Part shown: in pieces, positions 1 to 12,238 of the stretch
Numbering within the stretch: the stretch's first letter is position 1
Layout: each line of letters opens with the position of its first letter
NCBI GenBank assembly: GCA_020631735.1
Contig: CM036170.1
Coordinates: forward strand, 67,223,737-67,287,736
Reading direction: 5' to 3'
Source of the DNA: Saccharum officinarum
Lineage: Eukaryota; Streptophyta; Magnoliopsida; Poales; Poaceae
Length of the DNA: 64,000 nt
The notes under the pieces: model-generated
Databases searched by the model: none
Told to the model about the DNA's origin: nothing
Seen by the model: only the letters and a program-made list of their open reading frames with translations
Translations under genes and position numbers: made by a program

Positions 1-377
1 GAGGAAGCTTAACAAAAGGTAACATACCAGTTGTTATTCATTTTCATAAGCGATTGGGTCATAGTTAATGTCAAATCCCACATTAACTTCGTAGCAAAGA
101 ACCAGAAAAAATTACGATTCCTATCACACATTTGTATCCTTCTATAATAGGTGGTACTCTAAGTTAGACCATGGGTGCAGAAAAGAAGGCAAAACAACCT
201 CAAACTCTCAACCTCTAAATATTGCATATTCCAATTCACTAGAGGAAGTGCATATCAATAGGTTCAGCAACTTTAATGAGCAATTCAGTGAAAGGCCTTG
301 ATTGTGATTATTTTGGATAGTAAGATGCTCCTCTTGTACCTCTAGAAAAAAAAATGTCTAGGTTACAAACATGTTAC
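1..377 (-). other. LpxB intron 7 / downstream sequence
   Basis: This follows the splice donor of LpxB exon 7 on the minus strand (AAG|gtaaca at 372-378). I looked for a continuation of the protein and found no conserved exon. A short open stretch after a possible acceptor near 343 ends at a stop and does not resemble the family. The remaining 3' exons probably lie outside the window to the left. Confidence 0.5.
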
Positions 378-467
378 CTTAATTTTGCAGCTAGATTCTT
401 AGCTGTACAAGCCCGAAACAGGATCTCTGGCACAATGGGAGAATTCAAGAGAATGTTGGGCAGAGAA
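378..467 (-). pseudogene. LpxB: LpxB exon 7, 3' part, cut off by the retrotransposon
   Basis: Read on the minus strand this segment continues the LpxB protein exactly where the exon piece at 12,234-12,375 stops (…NFIS | LPNILLNSPIVPEIL…, then LFRACTAKNLAAKL), and ends at a good donor (gtaaca, plus-strand 372-377). It is separated from its other half by an 11.77 kb element. The five bases 463-467 (gagaa) are the target-site duplication repeated at 12,234-12,238. Reading phase across the original junction is intact, so nothing but the insertion interrupts this exon. Confidence 0.85.
463..467. repeat. target-site duplication GAGAA (left copy)
   Basis: Five bases directly outside the left LTR end, identical to 12,234-12,238 outside the right LTR end. 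A 5-bp duplication is normal for Ty3/gypsy integration and shows that the element is complete and in its original site. Confidence 0.92.
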
Positions 468-3323
468 TGTCACACCCATTTTTAAGGACAAAAATAGGAT
501 GCATAAAAGACTCATGTGCGCCCCAGAAAACAGTCGCACACATAAGTTGACAAATTACAAAGTATCATCACAGTGCTTATTACATAACGAATAAGTATTT
601 AAGACATAGTCTTGAACGATAGGTAATAATAACTAATAGTAATTCTTCAGCGGAAACTCCACACAGGGACACGGTTGACTGGTTGACACCAAGACTAGTA
701 CTCATTCCGATAATCTTCCTCAATATCTTCATCTGTTATGGTGGAAATAGCAAGGGTGAGTCCATGTCGAACTCAACAAATATAACACAGGGTTCATGAG
801 GCTCAAAAAGGCTAGACATTGTTTAACTGCGTTTAGCTTTTAATCATATATTTGCAATTGAGTAGCATCAAGATAAATCACTTCCCATTAAAGAACCAAT
901 GATCAATTGTAATAAGGATAATGAATAGCATTAACATGAGCAAATAATAATCAACAATAATTTAGCATGATATAACAGTTATGACCAACTATTCCATAAG
1001 AATCCCCAAGGTCGCTCGTATCCGTGAGCACGGCTAGTATACCAGTTTTTAACTCTGCGCAGAGGTGTACACTTTCACTGTGAGTCATGATTTCCAAATG
1101 AGTGGGGAGATCAAGCCCAAACACTCGAGAACCATATAAAGCCACTCAAAAGTTCGTCTAACAAGTTAGGGCCATTAGATTCACTCGGCAGGCAGATGTA
1201 GAACCCCCCTTCCCTGTGGCACAACAACCGCAGCCTATACACACTAGGCCAGGGGCTCGCACTACACCCAACGTGGCAAGCCATTCTTACGCCATTTAAG
1301 GTAACCTCTAACAAGCTAGAAAAGGTCTCTTGAACAACTAGAGCCAGAGCCATATAGCCCTCACAGTTGTACTGTATATCCCGGTTATCACTTACAGATA
1401 AGTCCTTATGGAGAGAAACCAGAGCATCAAAATAATACACATGCTCTAGCCCCCTTTTAACAGTAATAAAATCATCTTAATATTTGATTGCTTAATCCAT
1501 TAATCAAATTACAAGATCATTGTTCTTAGTTTAAGCACTAGCAGTAGCTACCCATATGCATTCCCAAGGTTGACAAGGAATCAAGATAACAATCACTAAG
1601 TTATAATCTCTAAGGTTGTCAAGGTAAGCACATGCATATGTATGACAATTCAATGTATAGGTAACAAGGATAGTCCTGTGTTATACTTGCCTTGATCAAA
1701 GCTTTCCAAGTGATACTACTAACTTGGCTCAAAGTAATACTCCGAATCGTCCAGATACTGCTCACCTTCTATACTCGATCATCAATCAACAACACACATG
1801 CATCCAATCAAATAAACACGAAGCAAACAAAGAGATACAATTAGAACAGTACACCAACAGTAGCAAAACAGTAATAAAAGTTTATAAAACTCTTCTACAC
1901 GTTTCTACGATCACACAGACGCAAAGATCACCAAATTCGGAGTTAAAACGTATAAGTTATGAATTTTCTAAGATTTCCTATAGATAAATAAATACTTAAT
2001 TATAAACTCGAAAATTAAATTGTCCAAACTGACTGTACAACTACACTAACATGTAGAGCTCGCAAATACGAACCTAACGCAATTTGAACGGATCAAATCG
2101 GAGTTAAAACGAAGATTTTATGACCAAAACAATTCTAGTGGCAAAAACTGTAATTTCCTGAAAACGTATTTTTGATTAAACCGGAAGAAAATACGCTTTC
2201 CAAACACGAAAACGTACTTTCAGTTTTACGCTACGGACCGCGGGTTGATAACTAAAAAGCTGAGGGTCTCTTTAGAAAGATTACCCCGCGAAGGGGTATC
2301 TTCTAATCCGAGCCGCTAATTCAAAAACGGACGGCTCACATGCATCTTCAACCTCACAGTGCACATCCGACCTCCTTCCTCAGGTCCGGCCGACGGCTTC
2401 CCCATGTCCGGCGGCCCCTCCATGGCCGGAGATGGTGAACCTCCCCACCGAGACCACCATTCGAGCCCGCGTTTGATCCAAACGGTAGAGAAGCTCCGTG
2501 CGAACTCAACTAAGCGGTAAATACTAGCTACGGTAGATTGAACAAGGCACGCGACGAGAGGAGGGCGGCGGCGCCATTACCGACTCGTCGGTGATCTTCA
2601 AAAACTCGATTCGAAGCCTCCCCAACCAAAAGAAAAGCATGAAAAGGTAGAGGAGAAGAGTGCGGTCTCACCAATGCAAAGAACACGGCCTCAAAAGCGC
2701 CCGAGAACTCCTCCCACGAACAACCGCCGTGCTCCAACTACCTCAAGCCCTAGACCTCGTTTTCTCGTGGTGAAGTTCACGGTTTAGATGAAAAACGGAT
2801 ATAGAAAGGTCAAGGCGTCCTATTTATGGCTTCTATTGGCTGTGTTCGGGTAGGATTCTCCGGAAATCACAGGATCAACCGACGTCGTCCTCTTCCGTTC
2901 GGAGTCCGGCGTCTTCACGGAAGGTGGAAGACGACCGACAACCGGGCCCACCGGTCAGCGACCAAGAAGAGAGCACGCGGCTGCTGGCTCGGGCTGGCTC
3001 AGCTGCTCGTCTGCTGGGCCGGCCCACGCGGTCGCAGGCGCCAGCGCGGAGAAGCAGGTCGTCGGCCCGTTGGCTGCCAGGGAGAAGGTAAGTGTTTTCT
3101 TTTTTTTTCTTTTTTTTTCTTTATTTGCTTATTTAATATACTATTCCAAATATGATTTTTCAAGCCAAAACAAAATAAAATAAATCCACTACACAAAAGA
3201 AAATAAATGCAGCAGCATGAATGCAACACCAAATAGTTTTCAAAATTTCAATTTCCCATTAATTGTTATCTAAATTATTTTGAAACTCATTAATTCTAAA
3301 ATTTAGAATTTTTGGGTGTTACA
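468..3323 (-). repeat. 3' LTR of chromovirus 1
   Basis: A 2,856-bp direct repeat of 9,382-12,233. It contains a GC-rich segment (about 2,340-3,090), a TATA-like TATTTAT at 2,821-2,827 (reads ATAAATA in sense) and pyrimidine runs near 3,100. Small ORFs seen inside it recur in the other LTR and are not supported as genes. Confidence 0.93.
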
Positions 3324-3343
3324 AATTCTACCCCCTTAAAAGA
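3324..3343 (-). other. Polypurine tract of chromovirus 1
   Basis: On the minus strand the sequence just before the 3' LTR is purine-rich (TTTTAAGGGGGTAGAATTT). It lies between the pol stop codon (TAA at 3,368-3,370) and the LTR edge, where the plus-strand primer of LTR retrotransposons sits. Confidence 0.75.
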
Positions 3344-3367
3344 ATCTCGTCCTCGAGATTGGACTGC

Positions 3368-6035
3368 TTACTCAAACAACTGCGGATATGATTTCCTCAA
3401 TTCATCCTCTCTTTCCCAAGTTGCCTCTGCCTCTGAATATCGATTCCACTGAACCTTGCACATCTTAATAATCCGACTTCGAGTAACTCTCTCAGCAGTT
3501 TCTAAAATCTTAATCGAAAACTCTTCATATGTAAGATCCTCCTTAACAGTCAACTCTTCTAAAGGTATCTGCTCCTCAGGCACCCGTAAACACTTCTTAA
3601 GTTGTGAAACATGGAACACATCATGTACTCCAGATAAATTCTCAGGCAACTCTAATTGATAAGCAACTTCCCCACATCTAGTAATAACTTTAAATGGTCC
3701 AACATACCTTGGTGCTAGTTTACCTTTCATGTTAAACCTCCTCACACTTTTCATAGGGGACACCTTCAAATAGACATAATCATCTACCTCAAAAACTAAA
3801 TCTCTTCTTCTATTGTCAGCATAACTCTTCTGACGAGATTGTGCTACTATCAAATTCTCACGAATCACTCGCACTTGATTTTCTGCGTTTCTAAGAACAT
3901 CTGTACCAAACACTTGAGATTCACCTGTCTGATCCCAAAACAATGGAGTTCTACACTTACGTCCATACAAAGCTTCAAACGGTGCCATCTTAAGACTCTG
4001 TTGATAACTGTTATTGTAAGAGAATTCTGCATAAGGCAAACTCTTATCCCAACTAGTTCCATATTGCAATGCACAAGCTCTCAACATATCCTCTAATACC
4101 TGGTTGGTCCTTTCAGTCTGTCCATCTGTCTGTGGATGATATGCATTACTAAAATTCAATTTTGTTCCCAATGATTCATGCACAGCTTTCCAAAAATGCG
4201 ACGTAAACTGCGATCCTCGATCAGATACAATCTTCTTTGGTACTCCATGCAAACAGACTATTCTCTCCATATACAACTCTACCAATTTTGGTCCATGGTA
4301 AGTAGTCTTAACTGGTATAAAATGAGCAACTTTAGTTAACCGATCTACTATCACCCAAATAGAGTCATAACCTTTCTGAGTACGAGGTAACCCCACTATA
4401 AAGTCCATACCAACTTCCTCCCACTTCCATTCAGGAATCTTCATTGGTTGCAACAATCCAGCAGGTCTCTGATGCTCTGCTTTCACCCTCTGACAAGTGT
4501 CACACAATGCCACATACTCAGCCACATCTCGCTTTAATCCAACCCACCAATATTTCTGTTTAAGATCCAAATACATCTTAGTACTACCAGGATGAATAGA
4601 ATAAGCTGACTCATGAGCTTCGCGAAGAATTGCCTGTCTAACAGTTTGATCCTCAGGTACACACAGCCTCTTTCCAAACCACAAAATTCCATTATCATCC
4701 ATTCGAAAGCCTGGTGACTTACCAATCACTATATCTTCCGCTATCTTCTTTAGTTTCTCATCCTTCAACTGACCCTTGTAGATTTCTTGCTCTAAGGTAG
4801 GCTCTATCACTAATTCCATTGTATTAGTAACAATGCCCAAATTCAAATATTCAAATTCAGCACATAACTCACTAGTCATAGACAACGTCTGTATCTCATT
4901 GGCATAACTTTTCCTACTAAGAGCATCAGCTACTACATTAGCCTTACCAGGATGATAGTGTATCTCAATATCATAATCCTTAATCAACTCTAACCATCTG
5001 CGTTGCCTCAAATTCAGATCTGACTGAGTGAAAATATACTTCAAACTCTTATGATCAGTGTATATATCACTCTTATGTCCAATCAAATAATGTCTCCAAA
5101 TCTTTAAAGCATGAACTACAGCTGCTAACTCCAAATCATGTGTAGGATAATTCAACTCATGCTTTCTCAACTGCCTAGATGCATAAGCCACAACTCTGCC
5201 TTCTTGCATAAGAACACATCCCAAACCTTGACGAGAAGCATCACAATAAATAGAAAACTTCTTACTCAAATCTGGCAAAACCAAAACAGGCGCTGTAGTC
5301 AACCTCTTCTTCAATTCCTCAAAACTAGCTTGACATTTATCTGACCACACAAACTTGGCATTCTTCTCTAACAGAGATGTCATAGGTTTAGCAAGTTTAG
5401 AAAACCCTTCAATGAACCGTCTGTAATATCCAGCTAATCCCAAGAAACTACGAATCTCGCTAACATCAATAGGTGGTTTCCAATTTAATACATCCTTTAC
5501 TTTACCTGGATCCACTGATATCCCTCCATTAGAAACAATATGACCAAGGAAAGAAACTTCCTTCAACCAAAACTCACATTTACTTCGCTTCGCATACAGT
5601 TTATGCTCTCTAAGTTTCTGCAATACCAACCTCAAATGTTCAGCATGCTCTACCTCTGTCTTGGAAAATACCAGTATATCATCAATAAACACTACCACAA
5701 ACTTATCCAAATATTCCATGAACACCTTATTCATCATGTACATAAAGTATGCAGGTGCATTGGTCAATCCAAATGACATAACAGTATACTCATACAATCC
5801 ATACCTTGTAGTAAAAGCTGTCTTTGGAATATCAGAAACACGAATCTTCAACTGATGATAACCAGAACGTAAATCAATCTTAGAGAACACACAAGCACCT
5901 CTCAACTGATCAAACAAGTCATCAATCCTGGGCAAAGGGTACTTATTCTTGATAGTTACCTCATTTAGTGACCGGTAATCAACACACATCCTCTGACCGC
6001 CATCTTTCTTATCAACAAAAATAACTGGTGCTCCC
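3368..6035 (-). pseudogene. pol: pol (RT, RNase H, integrase, chromodomain) of chromovirus 1
   Basis: An open frame of about 889 codons ending in TAA. Visible domains in order: RT fingers/palm (VDYRSLNE; catalytic [16 protein letters not shown]), RNase H ([22 protein letters not shown]), integrase zinc finger (H…H…CDTC), integrase core with the three acidic residues in [16 protein letters not shown] and HPQTDGQTE, and a C-terminal chromodomain ([14 protein letters not shown]). RT and integrase catalytic residues are all present. The frame is disconnected from gag-protease by one missing base in a G run at 6,033-6,035, so no normal start belongs to it. It makes cDNA and integrates it when supplied as a polyprotein; here it is probably not translated correctly. 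Confidence 0.9.
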
Positions 6036-7782
6036 AAGGTGATGAACTAGGTCTAATAAAACCTTTATCTTGTAATTCTTTAATTTGTTTCTTAAGTTCT
6101 TCTAATTCATCTACTCCCATCCTATATGGTCGTTTGGCTATAGGTGCAGTTCCAGGAAGTAATTCAATAAGAAATTCAATGTCTCGGTCAGGTGGCATAC
6201 CTGGCAATTCATCAGGGAAGACATCCGGAAATTCCTCAATCACTGAATTCTCCTTAATAGTATCTTCAAGCTGATTCACCACAGCGGTTGGTTGCTTCTG
6301 CACTGCTACATCCACATTGATTTTATCTCCATTAGGTGCAGTCACAACTACCACTTTCTGCTGACACTGAATCTCTGCCTGATTTTGCTTCATCCAGTCC
6401 ATACCCAATATCACATCAATACCAGATGTCCTCAACACTATAGGAGTTATCTTAAACTCTACCCCCCTTAATACCATACTAATTGGAAGACAACGATTAC
6501 TGGTTTGCATGGTACCTCCAGGTGAATTTACTAAGAGAGGTTCTTTCATAGCTAGCATGGGTATACTATGCATTTTAACAAAAATGTTGGATATGAATGT
6601 ATGAGATGCTCCAGAGTAAAAAAGAACAGTTGCAGGAGTGGAATGTACATTGAACGTACCAATCATAACTTCTGGTGCATCATGAGCTGTATCAGAAGAC
6701 ACGTGATTCACCCTTCCAGTACCAGATTGCCTCTGGTTGCTCTTCTGGCTCTGAGGAGTCTGCTGGTTCTGCTTCTCAGGACAATGGTAAGACATATGCC
6801 CCTCTTTACCACAGACAAAACATCTAGTAGGCGTGCTGGGAGCACTATTCTTCATGGGGGTAACATTGGAATTTCCAGTGCGAGGAGTCTGTTGCCCAGT
6901 CTGCTGATACTGTTGACGCTGTGGATATGATGAACGCTGTTGTGACTGATTACTTTGCCAATTCTGGGACCACCTCTGATTTGGATTACGATTCCACTGG
7001 CTAACCGGTCCCTGAAACTTCTGATGGAAACCATGCTGAGGATTCGTGCGTTGACGGTTGTTGCTTCCTGAGCTTTGTACCTTCATCTTCCTCTTCCTGT
7101 CCATCTCTCTGCGCTCATTATCAAGCACAATAGCTTTATTTACCAGCTCTTGAAAACTAGCATAGTTGTTCCCCTTCAACTGCAAGCGAAGATCATAATA
7201 AATTCCCTTCAAGAAAAGACGCTGCCTGTCTGCATCTTCCCTCACTTCATTAGGAGCATAGCGAGCCAACTGGGTGAACCTGTCATGATATTCACTAACG
7301 CTCATCTGTCCCATCCTAAGGTTTCTGAATTCTTCCTGCTTCAGCTCAATTATACCTTCAGGAATATGACGAGCTCGAAAATCTCTAACAAACTCATTCC
7401 AAGTGATAGGAGGAGCATTGTCAGGGCGTGCAGCTTGATACGACTCCCACCAAGTCTGAGCTGTCCCCTGTAACTGACCAGATGCATATAACACCTTCTC
7501 CATATCATTGCATTGGGCTATATTCAGCTGTTTCTCCACTGCCCTCACCTAATCATCTGCCTCTAAAGGATCAGCAGCATGAGAAAACACTGGAGGGCGT
7601 CCCTTCAAAAATTCCCCACGCTTATCCCTCACTTGCACAGGCGGTGGTCCTCCTGCAGGGAGATTGTTCTGCATGTGCTGCATAAACATCTGCATCATCT
7701 GGTTCTGAGTTTGTATGAGTTCCTCCATAGTAATGGATGGGTTAACACCTCCACGACCTCTGCCACGACCTCTGCCTAACAT
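6033..7782 (-). pseudogene. gag: gag-protease of chromovirus 1, with stop and mutated active site
   Basis: Starts MLGRGRGRGRGG at 7,782 directly after a CAG. The frame is cut by TAG at 7,549-7,551, then continues open as the gag core, a CCHC knuckle (CFVCGKEGHMSYHC) and a retropepsin-like protease. The protease active site reads FYSGAS; the usual Asp of the DSG triad is Tyr (codon 6,616-6,618), which should abolish proteolysis. The protein then runs into the RT N-terminus (PDELPGMPPDRD), where a one-base deletion at 6,033-6,035 shifts it out of frame. So three independent lesions lie in one gag-PR frame while the rest reads cleanly. Known role of the family: virus-like particle assembly and polyprotein cleavage. 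Confidence 0.9.
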
Positions 7783-8487
7783 CTGTTTCCAAAAACACAG
7801 AAATTGAAATTCAGTACGATCCGAGATGATGTATTCAATAGATAAGCAAAATCTGATTTTTCTGGACGAACTCCAATTTCAGCAACTCAGTAAAACTGTC
7901 ATATCTCGAGCTACAGACGTCCAATTCAGATGATCTTTACATGGTTGGAAAGCTTACAAAATTATCTACAACTTTTATTCACAACACTTTTTCTGATTCT
8001 GTCAATAAATTGGTCAAAAACTGAACTTAACCGAAACTGTTTCAGAATTCCAGACTGTGCAGTAACTCCAACTTGGAACAGGTATATCTCTTAGCTCATA
8101 ATAGATAATAAGGTGATTCTTGCGGGGTTGGAAAGATATAGAAGTCTAATTATTCCCAGTAAAATTTCTTAAATTTCTTATGAACGGATTTTAAGTTATT
8201 TCTAAAACATCCCAGACTGATCCAAAAATCAGCAAATGACAGAACTAAGTTAACCTCATATTCAACTAATATATTTTAATCAAACTTAATATTCTTAACC
8301 ATGGAACTTGTAGGCATGTCTACAAAACTCCAGCACACATTACAAAGATCCAAATCACACATTATCATAATAACAATCCATCAATCACACAATTGTTCAC
8401 ACCACAAACTGACTCTTAAAACAATCCAAACTTAAAATTAACTCGCAACTACTATCGTTCCTATTACATAGGAATTTTTCCTATTTC
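7783..8487 (-). other. Non-coding spacer between extra ORF and gag of chromovirus 1
   Basis: 705 AT-rich bases with no supported ORF. It ends on the minus strand with TTTTTGGAAACAG immediately before the gag ATG, which looks like a 3' splice site. The second chromovirus has an analogous spacer (45,276-45,636). Confidence 0.6.
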
Positions 8488-9192
8488 CTAATTAAACTTC
8501 TCATAAATCTTGGGATGACCTAACTCCGCCCTTAATTGGTCAATCTCCTTATAAGCTTGCTCCTTAAGTTCTTTTTCCTTCAGCAACTCATCCTTCAAAT
8601 CCACCTCATGGAGAGCCAATTCACGAGCTAATCCCACCGTAGCTTGTAAAGTCAAGGAGGAATCATCTGCAAGCGGCACGGTCCAAATACCCTTGTCATG
8701 TAAGAAACAAGGAAAATGCCGGAGTGCACCCTTTAACGTCTTGTCCGAGCGTAGACCATGGTAGTAAACAAATGCATTGAAAGCAACATCCTCCATGCTT
8801 GTCTCCACGGTTGCCCGGCTCACTCTGGTAATGAACTTTGACTTCACCTTAGACTCCTTAGTGGTAGGATCCCTTTTCTTAACCCATAACTCCGTTTCCC
8901 AATAGGAATCCATCCATGGATGACTATACTCTGCACTACGATACTCCAACGTAGCTTTCCAGTCGTAGTAGTAGTTGTCCAAGATTCTTGTCAACATGTT
9001 ATGGAAGAAAGCATCAGCTTTAGGAACCATGATATGAAACTTCGTAGTCCACCCCATAACTACATTCTCCATTGGTGTATCACCAACTCTTGATTCAGCA
9101 TCAGATAGCTCTTGATCACCATCTTCATACGGCTCCTGAGGTTTGAAACGGACAACGTACTGTGCAGCTGACAGACGGGGATAAGGAGACAT
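8488..9192 (-). CDS. Additional ORF upstream of gag in chromovirus 1, function unknown
   Basis: An intact 234-aa ORF in sense orientation between the primer-binding site and gag. It is not a gag, pol or recognisable envelope domain. The protein starts MSPYPRLSAAQYVV and has an acidic patch (about residues 20-40), an aromatic-rich central part (NYYYDWKATLEY…SYWETELWV) and a motif FPCFLHDKGIWTVP. The C-terminal 55 residues are strongly charged and helical (LKDELLKEKELKEQ), likely a coiled coil. The FP…D..IW..P motif, with a preceding ATVE…DVAFNAF stretch, is matched by FPRDDPRDAIWVQP and TPVEGAEGAAF in the extra ORF at 44,262-45,275, so I infer one protein family. Unlike that copy it has no histone-like N-terminus. 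The ATG follows CTTGTAG, an acceptor-like AG. No signal peptide or membrane segment is seen. Confidence 0.72.
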   Translation of the reverse strand: MSPYPRLSAAQYVVRFKPQEPYEDGDQELSDAESRVGDTPMENVVMGWTTKFHIMVPKADAFFHNMLTRILDNYYYDWKATLEYRSAEYSHPWMDSYWETELWVKKRDPTTKESKVKSKFITRVSRATVETSMEDVAFNAFVYYHGLRSDKTLKGALRHFPCFLHDKGIWTVPLADDSSLTLQATVGLARELALHEVDLKDELLKEKELKEQAYKEIDQLRAELGHPKIYEKFN

Positions 9193-9366
9193 CTACAAGA
9201 TTTAGACATAGATTAAATAGAATCAATGTATTTTCGCAATAGAATGAAGTAGAGGAAGCATAAAACTTTAGTAATTAACAAGGTGAAAAGAGGAAGCATG
9301 AATTAAGTGAAGTATGGATGCTATTAACGACCATTCTAACTAGGCTCGCGTCCTACAGTCAACACG

Positions 9367-9378
9367 GCTCTGATACCA
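9367..9378 (-). other. Primer-binding site (initiator Met tRNA type)
   Basis: On the minus strand the bases three nucleotides inside the 5' LTR read TGGTATCAGAGC, the standard sequence complementary to the 3' end of plant initiator methionine tRNA. This fixes the element's orientation and identifies the right-hand LTR as the 5' one. Confidence 0.92.
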
Positions 9379-9381
9379 ATC

Positions 9382-12233
9382 TGTCACACCCATTTTTAAG
9401 GACAAAAATAGGATGCATAAAAGACTCATGTGCGCCCCAGGAAACAGTCGCACACATAAGTTGACAAATTACAAAGTATCATCACAGTGCTTATTACATA
9501 ACGAATAAGTATTTAAGACATAGTCTTGAACGATAGGTAATAATAACTAATAGTAATTCTTCAGCGGAAACTCCACACAGGAACACGGTTGACTGGTTGA
9601 CACCAAGACTAGTACTCATTCCGATAATCTTCCTCAATATCTTCATCTGTTATGGTGGAAATAGTAAGGGTGAGTCCATGTCGAACTCAACAAATATAAC
9701 ACAGGGTTCATGAGGCTCAAAAAGGCTAGACATTGTTTAACTGCGTTTAGCTTTTAATCATATATTTGCAATTGAGTAGCATCAAGATAAACCACTTCCC
9801 ATTAAAGAACCAATGATCAATTGTAATAAGGATAATGAATAGCATTAACATGAGCAAATAATAATCAACAATAATTTAGCATGATATAACAGTTATGACC
9901 AACTATTCCATAAGAATCCCCAAGGCCGCTCGTATCCGTGAGCACGGCTAGTATACCAGTTTTTAACTCTGCGCAGAGGTGTACACTTTCACTGTGAGTC
10001 ATGATTTCCAAATGAGTGGGGAGATCAAGCCCAAACACCCGAGAACCATATAAAGCCACTCAAAAGTTCGTCTAACAAGTTAGGGCCATTAGATTCACTC
10101 GGCAGGCAGATGTAGAACCCCCTTCCCTGTGGCACAACAACCGCAGCCTATACACACTAGGCCAGGGGCTCGCACTACACCCAACGTGGCAAGCCATTCT
10201 TACGCCATTTAAGGTAACCTCTAACAAGCTAGAAAAGGTCTCTTGAACAACTAGAGCCAGAGCCATATAGCCCTCACAGCTGTACTGTATATCCCGGTTA
10301 TCACTTACAGATAAGTCCTTATGGAGAGAAACCAGAGCATCAAAATAATACACATGCTCTAGCCCCCTTTTAACAGTAATAAAATCATCTTAATATTTGA
10401 TTGCTTAATCCATTAATCAAATTACAAGATCATTGTTCTTAGTTTAAGCACTAGCAGTAGCTACCCATATGCATTCCCAAGGTTGACAAGGAATCAAGAT
10501 AACAATCACTAAGTTATAATCTCTAAGGTTGTCAAGGTAAGCACATGCATATGTATGACAATTCAATATATAGGTAACAAGGATAGTCCTGTGTTGTACT
10601 TGCCTTGATCAAAGCTTTCCAAGTGATACTGCTGACTTGGCTCAAAGTAATACTCCGAATCGTCCAGATACTGCTCACCTTCTATACTCGATCATCAATC
10701 AACAACACACATGCATCCAATCAAACAAACACGAAGCAAACAAAGAGATACAATTAGAACAGTACACCAACAGTAGCAAAACAGTAATAAAAGTTTATAA
10801 AACTCTTCTACACGTTTCTACGATCACACAGACGCAAAGATCACCAAATTCGGAGTTAAAACGTATAAGTTATGAATTTTCTAAGATTTCCTATAGATAA
10901 ATAAATACTTAATTATAAACTCGAAAATTAAATTGTCCAAACTGACTGTACAACTACACTAACATGTAGAGCTCGCAAATACGAACCTAACGCAATTTGA
11001 ACGGATCAAATCGGAGTTAAAACGAAGATTTTATGACCAAAACAATTCTAGTGGCAAAAACTGTAATTTCCTGAAAACGTATTTTTGATTAAACCGGAAG
11101 AAAATACGCTTTCCAAACACGAAAACGTACTTTCAGTTTTACGCTACGGACCGCAGGTTGATAACTAAAAAGCTGAGGGTCTCTTTAGAAAGATTACCCC
11201 GCGAAGGGGTATCTTCTAATCCGAGCCGCTAATTCAAAAACGGACGGCTCACATGCATCTTCAACCTCACAGTACACATCCGGCCTCCTTCCTCAGGTCC
11301 GGCCGGCGGCTTCCCCATGTCCGGCGGCCCCTCCATGGCCGGAGATGGTGAACCTCCCCACCGAGACCACCATTCGAGCCCGCGTTTGATCCAAACGGTA
11401 GAGAAGCTCCGTGCGAACTCAACTAAGCGGTAAATACTAGCTACGGTAGATTGAACAAGGCACGCGACGAGAGGAGGGCGGCGGCGCCATTACCGACTCG
11501 TCGGTGATCTTCAAAAACTCGATTCGAAGCCTCCCCAACCAAAAGAAAAGCATGAAAAGGTAGAGGAGAAGAGTGCGGTCTCACCAATGCAAAGAACACG
11601 GCCTCAAAAGCGCCCGAGAACTCCTCCCACGAACAACCGCCGTGCTCCAACTACCTCAAGCCCTAGACCTCGTTTTCTCGTGGTGAAGTTCACGGTTTAG
11701 ATGAAAAACGGATATAGAAAGGTCAAGGCGTCCTATTTATGGCTTCTATTGGCTGTGTTCGGGTAGGATTCTCCGGAAATCACAGGATCAACCGACGTCG
11801 TCCTCTTCCGTTCGGAGTCCGGCGTCTTCACGGAAGGTGGAAGACGACCGACAACCGGGCCCACCGGTCAGCGACCAAGAAGAGAGCGCGCGGCTGCTGG
11901 CTCGGGCTGGCTCGGCTGCTCGTCTGCTGGGCCGGCCCACGCGGTCGCAGGCGCCAGCGCGGAGAAGCAGGCCGTCGGCCCGTTGGCTGCCAGGGAGAAG
12001 GTAAGTGTTTTCTTTTTTTCTTTTTTTTCTTTATTTGCTTATTTAATAAACTATTCCAAATACGATTTTTCAAGCCAAAACAAAATAAAATAAATCCACT
12101 ACACAAAAGAAAATAAATGCAGCAGCATGAATGCAACACCAAATAGTTTTCAAAATTTCAATTTCCCATTAATTGTTATCTAAATTATTTTGAAACTCAT
12201 TAATTCTAAAATTTAGAATTTTTGGGTGTTACA
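9382..12233 (-). repeat. 5' LTR of chromovirus 1
   Basis: 2,852 bp, nearly identical to 468-3,323. In the sense direction it starts at the LpxB junction with TGTAACACCC, so an LpxB transcript entering it meets a stop codon at once. It holds a TATA-like box (11,734-11,740) and a GC-rich leader downstream of it. Confidence 0.93.
11734..11740 (-). promoter_or_regulatory. Putative LTR TATA box
   Basis: Minus-strand ATAAATA followed by a GC-rich leader in sense direction. The position inside the LTR, about 500 bp from its sense start, suits a U3/R boundary. The same box is at 2,821-2,827 in the other LTR. Inferred from sequence only. Confidence 0.4.
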
Positions 12234-12238
12234 GAGAA
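12234..12238. repeat. target-site duplication GAGAA (right copy)
   Basis: Matches 463-467 and abuts the right LTR end; it is also the last part of the interrupted LpxB exon 7. Confidence 0.92.

Larger units (their letters stand above)
468..12233 (-). mobile_element. Complete Ty3/gypsy chromovirus (Tekay/Del-like) inserted in LpxB exon 7
   Basis: An 11,766-bp LTR retrotransposon on the minus strand. In sense order it has: 5' LTR (9,382-12,233), primer-binding site complementary to initiator Met tRNA, an extra ORF (8,488-9,192), gag, protease, RT, RNase H, integrase with a C-terminal chromodomain, polypurine tract and 3' LTR (468-3,323). It is flanked by the 5-bp duplication GAGAA. The LTRs begin TGTAACACCC and end GGGTGTGACA in sense orientation. 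By eye the two LTRs differ at roughly 25 substitutions plus a few indels, about 99% identity, so the insertion is recent. The coding part has a stop in gag, a changed protease active site and a one-base frameshift before RT, so this copy cannot be autonomous. The clade assignment rests on chromodomain, long LTRs and motif style, and is inferred. Confidence 0.93.

Noticed and set aside
951..1440. Minus-strand ORFs of 64 and 109 codons, repeated at 9,865-10,353
   Set aside because: They lie in the LTR pair and simply recur because the LTRs repeat; no family similarity, and one copy differs in length through a single-base change.
2528..3232. ORFs on both strands in the GC-rich part of the LTR
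   Set aside because: Overlapping frames on both strands; start codons are partly non-ATG; composition artefact of the GC-rich leader.
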